From Magnetospirillum sp. UT-4 (GTDB taxonomy: Bacteria; Pseudomonadota; Alphaproteobacteria; Rhodospirillales; Magnetospirillaceae), in contig NZ_LR746523.1 in the NCBI RefSeq assembly GCF_902729435.1, forward strand, positions 1-50,237: a stretch of DNA of 50,237 nt, given 5' to 3'. The position numbers were made by a program, and so were the translations under genes. Shown here one piece after another: positions 44,239-50,237 of the stretch (position 1 is its first letter; each line of letters begins with the position of its first letter). The notes below the pieces were generated by a model that searched no databases, was not told the origin of the DNA, and saw nothing but the letters and a program-made list of their open reading frames with translations.

Positions 44239-44769
44239 GTGCCTCGCCAATGGACCGCCGACCTCAGTGTCGGCAATTCCGAAATGGACGGACAGCACCG
44301 GCGGCTGTTCGACCTTGCGCTTCTGCTGTGGCGCAGCGCCGAGGACCCGGCCATCGATTCCCAGGCCACCATCGACGCCATCATCGACTACACCTACGAG
44401 CACTTCGCCAACGAGGAGCGGTACCTGCGCTCCATCGGCTATCCCGGACTGCGCGACCACCAGCGCAACCACGGCAACATCTTCGTGGCGCTGGACAACA
44501 TCATCAACCGCTTCGCCGACGACGAGCGCCGCGTGCTGGTCCGTGAACTCTCGGAATTCGTCTCGGAATGGCTGGTTCGCCATATCCTGCACGAGGACAT
44601 GGCCTATGGGCGCTTCGTCGCCGAGCGCCGACGCCGCACCGATGCCGGGGCGGCGGGCGAAGTGTCCGGCCTGGAACGGCTGCGCCAGCTGAAATCGGCG
44701 CTGGACGAAGGCCTGATCACCGCCGAGGATTACGAGCGGCGCAAGCAGGACGTCCTGGAGCGGATGTAG
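44239..44769 (+). CDS. Bacteriohemerythrin with C-terminal SHOCT-type helix
   Basis: 176 residues. The first 125 form a hemerythrin with all iron ligands in place: MDGQHRRLFD (His), YEHFANEERYL (His, Glu), HQRNHGNIF (two His) and RHILHEDMAYG (His, Asp). This di-iron protein binds O2 or NO. The last 35 residues (LERLRQLKSALDEGLITAEDYERRKQDVL) match a SHOCT module, an oligomerisation element. The GTG has GGAAGG just upstream and gives the usual W-DLSVG start; the ATG at 44209 is the alternative. A fusion of hemerythrin and SHOCT is uncommon. Confidence 0.88.
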   Translation: MPRQWTADLSVGNSEMDGQHRRLFDLALLLWRSAEDPAIDSQATIDAIIDYTYEHFANEERYLRSIGYPGLRDHQRNHGNIFVALDNIINRFADDERRVLVRELSEFVSEWLVRHILHEDMAYGRFVAERRRRTDAGAAGEVSGLERLRQLKSALDEGLITAEDYERRKQDVLERM

Positions 44770-44778
44770 CCGACCGCC

Positions 44779-44862
44779 TCAGCCGAAGGCCAGGAACCCC
44801 AGCATGGCATTGACCGCGCCCGGGCCGATGGCCACCAGAATCTGCTTGAAGAACATGCTCAT
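44779..44862 (-). CDS. 27-residue membrane peptide, unknown
   Basis: Sequence class: a short start MSMFFKQ, then a hydrophobic Gly/Ala helix (ILVAIGPGAVNAMLGFLAFG) to the end. An ideal ribosome site (AAAAGGAGG) lies 6 bases before the ATG, better than for most genes here, so translation is likely. It converges with the hemerythrin gene across 9 bases. It could be a one-span regulatory peptide, a leader or a toxin-like peptide; no family is recognised. Confidence 0.6.
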   Translation of the reverse strand: MSMFFKQILVAIGPGAVNAMLGFLAFG

Positions 44863-45041
44863 GGTCAGCCTCCTTTTGGGCCAACGCCCCATGCTTACAT
44901 CATGCCGATGTCGGGCAAAGGTCGCCAATGTGCATAAGCATGAGGGTTTCTGCGCCCTGGCGGACAAAGCCCATACTGCGGGATAGGGTTTTGTGCGCTG
45001 GGGCGGGCGAGGCGAGCGCCGGTCCCACTTTCGTCGCGTCC

Positions 45042-45177
45042 CCCTCGCCCGCCTGCGGGACCTTTGCGAAACTATGCCCGAGGACGCCCTCGTCCTTCGA
45101 GGCGACCGCTGGCGCGGTCTCCTCAGGATGAGGCGTCCCTGGCCCGGATTTCGCAAATGTCCCGCAGACGGGCGAGG
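45042..45177. repeat. Composite repeat: family B half element nested in a 30-bp inverted repeat
   Basis: Outer arms 45042-45071 and 45148-45177 are inverted repeats matching at 28 of 30 positions (CCCTCGCCCG-x-CTGCGGGAC-x-TTTGCGAAA). Each carries a family D core. Between them is a family B-like segment (CTCGTCCTTCGAG, CGACCGC-TGGC-GCGGTC, TCCTCAGGATGAGG). The surrounding 352-base gap (44863-45214) otherwise contains only the likely leader and promoter of the 27-residue peptide gene. Confidence 0.85.
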
Positions 45178-45214
45178 GCAATCTGTCTGTGGCGGCCGAG
45201 GGCGACGGTATCGC

Positions 45215-46488
45215 CTATCCCGCCGGCAGTGCCAGGGTGAACACGGCGCCGCCTTCGGGGCGGTTGGCGGCGGCCAGGTCGCCGCCGTGGTCGCGCGCGA
45301 TGCCGTAGCTGATCCACAGGCCCAGGCCGGTGCCGCGGTTGACCGGTTTGGTGGTGAAGAAGGGGTCGAAGACCTTGAGCAGGTTGGCCTCGGGGATGCC
45401 GGGGCCGTTGTCGGCGACGGCCAGCATGGTCTGCATCCCGTCGTTCCACCCGGTCACCGCGACGCGCGGGTCGGAGACCTCCTCGACGGCGTCCAGCGCG
45501 TTCTCGATCAGGTTGGCCAGGACCTGATGGATCTGTCCGGCCTGGCCGCGCACGGCCAGCCCCGCCGGGATATCGGCGACGATGGCGGCGGCGGTGGCGC
45601 GTCCCTTGGCGGTCCATTGCAGGGCGTTGGCGACCACCGCCGCCAGCTCGACGGTGGCGGCCTCGCCGGGGGCCGAGAAGGACAGCCGCTTCAGGGATTT
45701 GACGATGTCGGCGACCCGGCCGGCGCCCTCGCGTGTTCCGTCGACCAGCCCCGGCAGATCGGCCATCAGGGCGTCGATGCGCAGCGACGCGCGCAGGGCG
45801 CCGGTATCGGGGGAGCCGGCATGAACCGCCGCCAGGTAGGTCTCCAGGCGGTCGCGGTAGCGCTCCAGCACATGGACATTGCCGACGATGAAGCTGATGG
45901 GGTTGTTGAGCTCGTGGGCGACGCCGGCGATCAGGCGGCCCAGCGAGGCCATCTTCTCCTGCTGCACCAGCTGGGCCTGGGCCTGCTTCAGCGCCTCGTA
46001 GGCGCGGCGGAGCTCGCCCACCGGGCGCCCGGTCAGCACCATGCCGGCGGGCAGGCCGCGATGGTCGAACAAGGTGGCGCAGGTCAGGGCCACCGGTTCG
46101 GTGGCGCCGCCGCCGGCATGGCGGAAGCGCACTTCGCGGTCGCTGGCGCTGCCCGCCTCGATCCAGTGGCACAGGCGCCCGACCTCCTCGGCCAGGACGT
46201 CGCCCAGGGGATGGCCGAGCAGGTCGATCTCGGGGAAGTCGGTGAGCTTGAGGAAGGCCAGGTTGACCTGCTGGATGCGGCCCCTGGGGTCGCACACCAC
46301 CAGGATGTCCGAGATCGAGGACAGCACCGAGGTGATGAAGCGCTGCGCCTCCTCCAGCGCCGAATTCTTCTCCTCCAGCTCGACCTCGTACTGGATGAGG
46401 TCGGAATAGACCTCCTCCATCTTGCGCACCACCTCGATCCAGGCGGCTTCCTGGGCGGGGCCGAACTCATGCTCGGAGGAGGAGGGGC

Positions 46489-46492
<4 letters not shown>
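45215..46492 (-). CDS. Soluble PAS histidine kinase, HupT/HoxJ-like
   Basis: 425 residues, no membrane segment. An N-terminal coiled coil (about 15-55, ending [12 protein letters not shown]) leads to a PAS domain (about 58-165; [15 protein letters not shown]). The phospho-acceptor block [27 protein letters not shown] is near residue 200. The ATPase domain has [17 protein letters not shown] and [12 protein letters not shown]. The His-box context ([16 protein letters not shown]) matches hydrogenase-control kinases of the HupT/HoxJ group, though this is only a subfamily guess. It is coupled by ATGA to the regulator gene upstream. Confidence 0.9.
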
Positions 46493-47952
<1,460 letters not shown>

Positions 47953-48018
47953 CTTCGCTGAAGTGGTGGAAAGGAATCAACCAGTGTGGTTAGGGGGTGG
48001 TCGCCGCCGCGATGGCGG

Positions 48019-48241
48019 TCACATGGCGGCGTGGCACGGGATGGAGCCGAGCTGGTCCTTCAGGTTCTCCTCGGCCTTCCACAGATCGTGCGCCTGCTGC
48101 ATCCGCAGCCAAAGGCCGGGGCCGTTGCCGCAGAAGCGACCCAGGCGGACCGCCATTTCCGGCGTCAACGCCGCTGACGTGGCAGGGGAAGCGCCTGGGC
48201 TTGGTCTTCAGTCCGTGGAAATCCCAGCCGGCGATGTTCAT
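48019..48241 (-). pseudogene. Remnant of a higBA toxin-antitoxin pair
   Basis: Near 48241-48180 one frame gives [24 protein letters not shown], the C-terminal pattern of HigB/RelE-type toxins (MN-PG-DFH-LKG...V-VNG). A second frame from about 48178 to 48019 gives TSAALTPEMAVRLGRFCG then GLWLRMQQAHDLWKAEENL, the C-terminal part of a HigA antitoxin. The toxin's last strands, the antitoxin start and its DNA-binding helices are missing, so a deletion fused the two. The ATG of the toxin-like part overlaps the chemoreceptor stop (ATGA). Confidence 0.72.
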
Positions 48242-49950
48242 GTCCTCGGGCCGCGCGGCGAATCGCGGCGATCCACATCCGTAGTCGCGGTGCGCACCAC
48301 ACGGATGATGGCCTGGCCGAGTTCGGTCACGCTGGTGGCGACCAGGGTGGAATCGGCGTTGACTTCCTCGGCCTGGCGGCCGGTGCTGGACGCCTCGCTC
48401 GAGACCGTCTCGATGCGCTCGGCCACCTCGCGGGCGGCATCCGAGGTCTGCACCACGTTGCGGGCGATCTCGCCGGTGGCCGCGCCCTGCTCCTCGATGG
48501 CGGCGGCGACGGCGGCCGAGACGGTCTCGACCCCGTGGATGGCGCCCGAAATGGCGCGCACGGCATCCACCACCTGGGTGGTGGTGGACTGGATCTCCGC
48601 GATCTGGGCCGAGATCTCCTCGGTGGCCTTCGATGTCTGGGTGGCCAGTCCCTTGACCTCGCCGGCCACCACGGCGAAGCCCTTGCCGGCGTCGCCGGCC
48701 CGCGCCGCCTCGATGGTGGCGTTCAGGGCCAGCAGGTTGGTCTGGGCGGCGATGGTCTGGATCAGGGCGGTGAACTCGCCGATGCGCCCGACCGCGCCGG
48801 ACAGGCGCTGGATGGTTTCGGTCGCCCGGGCCGAGGCGTCCACCGCCTCGCCGGTGGCCGAGCGGGCGATGTCGATCTGCCCGGCGATTTCGCCGATGGA
48901 GGCGGACAATTGCTCCGACGCGGCGGCCACCGTCTGGGCGTTGGCCAGCGCCTGCGACGCGGCGGCGGCGACGTTCTGGCTGTTGTCGCTGACCGACTGC
49001 GCCGCCTTGGCCATGGCGGCGGCATTGGCGGCCATGTGGCCGGTGCGCTCGGCGACCGCCTGGACCGCGGCGCGGGTCTCGATCTCGACGGTGTCGGCCA
49101 TGGCTTTGAGGGCGGCGCGCTTGTCGGCTTCGGCCTGGGCGCGGGTCTCCTCCTGGCGGCGGTGCAGGGTGTCGTTGGCGATGGCGTTGTCCTTGAACAC
49201 CGCCACGGCGGCGGCCATTTCGCCGATCTCGTCGCGGCGGTGGGCGGACGGGACGTCGACGGCGAGGTCGCCGCCGGCCAGCCTCTTCATCACCGCCGTC
49301 ATGGTGGCCAGCGGCCGGATCATGCCGCGCAGCACGGCGGCCACGGTGCCCAGGACCAGCGCCAGGGCCAGGGCGGAGACCATCCACACCAGCCGCACGT
49401 AGCGCGAATCGTCGGCGGCCGCCTCGGCCTCGGTGGCGCTGTTCATGGCGTTGGCATCGGCGACGATCTCGTCGATCACCGCGCGGTGGCCGGCATAGGC
49501 GGCACTGACCGCGCCGTAGGAGCGCCGCGCCGCCTCGATGTCGCCGGCGGCCAAAGCGGGCAGCAGCGTCGCCTCGACCTCGGCGTAGAACGCCAGGGCC
49601 GGGGCGTGGGCATCCTTCACCAGTTTGTCGCGCAGGGCCGGCGGCAATGGCGAGTCCAGCCAGAAGGCGTGGCGGTCGTCGTATTCCTTGCGCAACTGGG
49701 CGATGCGGCCGCGCCGCGCCGCCACCATCGACGGGTCGTTCAGCGCCAGCGTCGCTTCCAGGTAGGATTCGATGATGTATTCCGGCGGCGGCAGGATGTC
49801 GGCGACCAGGTCCTTGCCCAGCACGATGCGCTGGTACAGAGGCCCCCCCACCTTCAGGTCCGACAAGGCCGCCATTCCGACGGCGCCGACGGCGAGAATA
49901 CAGACGACGACGACGCTGCCCAGCAGGGCGGCCCAGGACGATATCCGCAT
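48238..49950 (-). CDS. Methyl-accepting chemotaxis protein
   Basis: 570 residues. TM1 (about 6-30), a helical periplasmic sensor domain of about 155 residues (four-helix-bundle type), TM2 (about 188-212), then HAMP ending [21 protein letters not shown]. The signalling domain contains [29 protein letters not shown] and [14 protein letters not shown]. It ends [20 protein letters not shown], with the last residues next to the higBA relic. GAGGGG lies 6 bases before the ATG. The ligand is unknown. Sequence-related to the parent of the broken receptor near 15 kb in the signalling domain. Confidence 0.94.
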   Translation of the reverse strand: MRISSWAALLGSVVVVCILAVGAVGMAALSDLKVGGPLYQRIVLGKDLVADILPPPEYIIESYLEATLALNDPSMVAARRGRIAQLRKEYDDRHAFWLDSPLPPALRDKLVKDAHAPALAFYAEVEATLLPALAAGDIEAARRSYGAVSAAYAGHRAVIDEIVADANAMNSATEAEAAADDSRYVRLVWMVSALALALVLGTVAAVLRGMIRPLATMTAVMKRLAGGDLAVDVPSAHRRDEIGEMAAAVAVFKDNAIANDTLHRRQEETRAQAEADKRAALKAMADTVEIETRAAVQAVAERTGHMAANAAAMAKAAQSVSDNSQNVAAAASQALANAQTVAAASEQLSASIGEIAGQIDIARSATGEAVDASARATETIQRLSGAVGRIGEFTALIQTIAAQTNLLALNATIEAARAGDAGKGFAVVAGEVKGLATQTSKATEEISAQIAEIQSTTTQVVDAVRAISGAIHGVETVSAAVAAAIEEQGAATGEIARNVVQTSDAAREVAERIETVSSEASSTGRQAEEVNADSTLVATSVTELGQAIIRVVRTATTDVDRRDSPRGPRT

Positions 49951-50103
49951 GATGACCCCTCAGTCCCAATCTGCGCGATATCCGGGCAGGATACACCGAT
50001 GCTGAAAATGTCGTCACATAAACTTCATGTCGGCCAGGTATGCCACCTGTCCACCTGAGGCTTAACAGGGTGCGGAAATACTCTGCTTGCCACCCTCTGA
50101 TCC

Positions 50104-50204
50104 GTCACCCCCGCGAAGGCGGGGGTCCATGCAGGGGCAATATGGCGTTCTGGCCGCAATATATTGTGTGCTGAGGCATGGATTCCCGCCTTCGCGGGAA
50201 TGAC
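50104..50204. repeat. Inverted repeat of two compensated hairpins (family A)
   Basis: Two 29-base arms in inverted orientation (50104-50132 and 50176-50204) match at 25 positions. Each contains its own perfect stem: ACCCCCGC-GAAG-GCGGGGGT and ATTCCCGC-CTTC-GCGGGAAT. Differences between arms are paired so that each stem stays perfect. The 43 bases between are AT-richer (GCAATATATTG). It lies in the gap upstream of the chemoreceptor. Confidence 0.85.
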
Positions 50205-50237
50205 GAAAGAAAAACAGGGGTTTTTCCGCAGCCTGCT

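Overview
This 50 kb window is a very GC-rich bacterial chromosome segment. Dense gene packing, ATGA-type overlaps, several chemoreceptors and diguanylate cyclases, a DUF3035 lipoprotein, an IalB-family protein and dispersed palindromic repeats at gene ends point to an alphaproteobacterium, most like the Rhodospirillales (Magnetospirillum-like). That assignment is inferred from gene style and not from a marker gene. No phage, insertion sequence, CRISPR array or rRNA was recognised. One tRNA, tRNA-Leu(GAG), is present.

Layout. 1-6.2 kb: part of a peptide-type ABC importer (two permeases and a binding protein on the minus strand), small secreted or lipoproteins, an FGE-fold secreted protein and a MaoC-type hydratase. 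6.2-9.4 kb: a c-heme-motif diguanylate cyclase, a small ribbon-helix-helix protein and prfC. 9.4-11.1 kb: an unrecognised two-gene membrane/periplasm module with CBS-like repeats and less GC-biased codons. 11.3-14.8 kb: ribF, lspA, a DUF3035 lipoprotein and a DUF1566 secreted protein. 14.9-15.8 kb: the wreck of a chemoreceptor gene. 16-22.5 kb: a TPR-like secreted protein, a second diguanylate cyclase, lipB, tRNA-Leu, and a histidine kinase translationally coupled to a periplasmic binding protein. 22.7-28.4 kb: maeB, mgtE, a pseudouridine synthase, an isochorismatase-type hydrolase and a cyclotransferase-like protein. 28.5-31.6 kb: a hypothetical protein, an IalB-like protein, a NUDIX hydrolase and an SMP-30-like protein. 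31.6-34 kb: feoA-feoB plus a 40-residue Cys-rich membrane protein. 34-36 kb: a second c-heme-motif diguanylate cyclase. 36-39.3 kb: two phosphohexomutases. 39.5-43.6 kb: an Aer-like chemoreceptor, a quinone oxidoreductase, a hypothetical protein and a TusE/DsrC-family protein. 43.7-50.2 kb: small proteins, a hemerythrin-SHOCT protein, a 27-codon membrane peptide, a HupT/HupR-like two-component pair, a higBA relic and a chemoreceptor.

How it fits together. Signal transduction dominates: three diguanylate cyclases, two intact chemoreceptors and one ruined one, two histidine kinases, one sigma-54 activator and one hemerythrin. Several parts look redox- or gas-related: two periplasmic CxxCH sensors, an Aer-type PAS, the hemerythrin, Feo iron uptake, a quinone reductase and a hydrogenase-regulator-like pair. 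This suits a motile bacterium that navigates oxygen gradients, but that is inference.

The intergenic space carries at least four families of GC-rich inverted repeats, mostly at convergent gene ends or between co-directional genes. In one place two families are nested, and one copy supplies the C-terminus of a protein. No single locus can be proved to be a new system from sequence alone. The best candidates for follow-up are the 9.5-11.1 kb CBS-membrane module, the c-heme diguanylate cyclase with a cytoplasmic cysteine cluster, the 27-codon peptide and the nested repeat.
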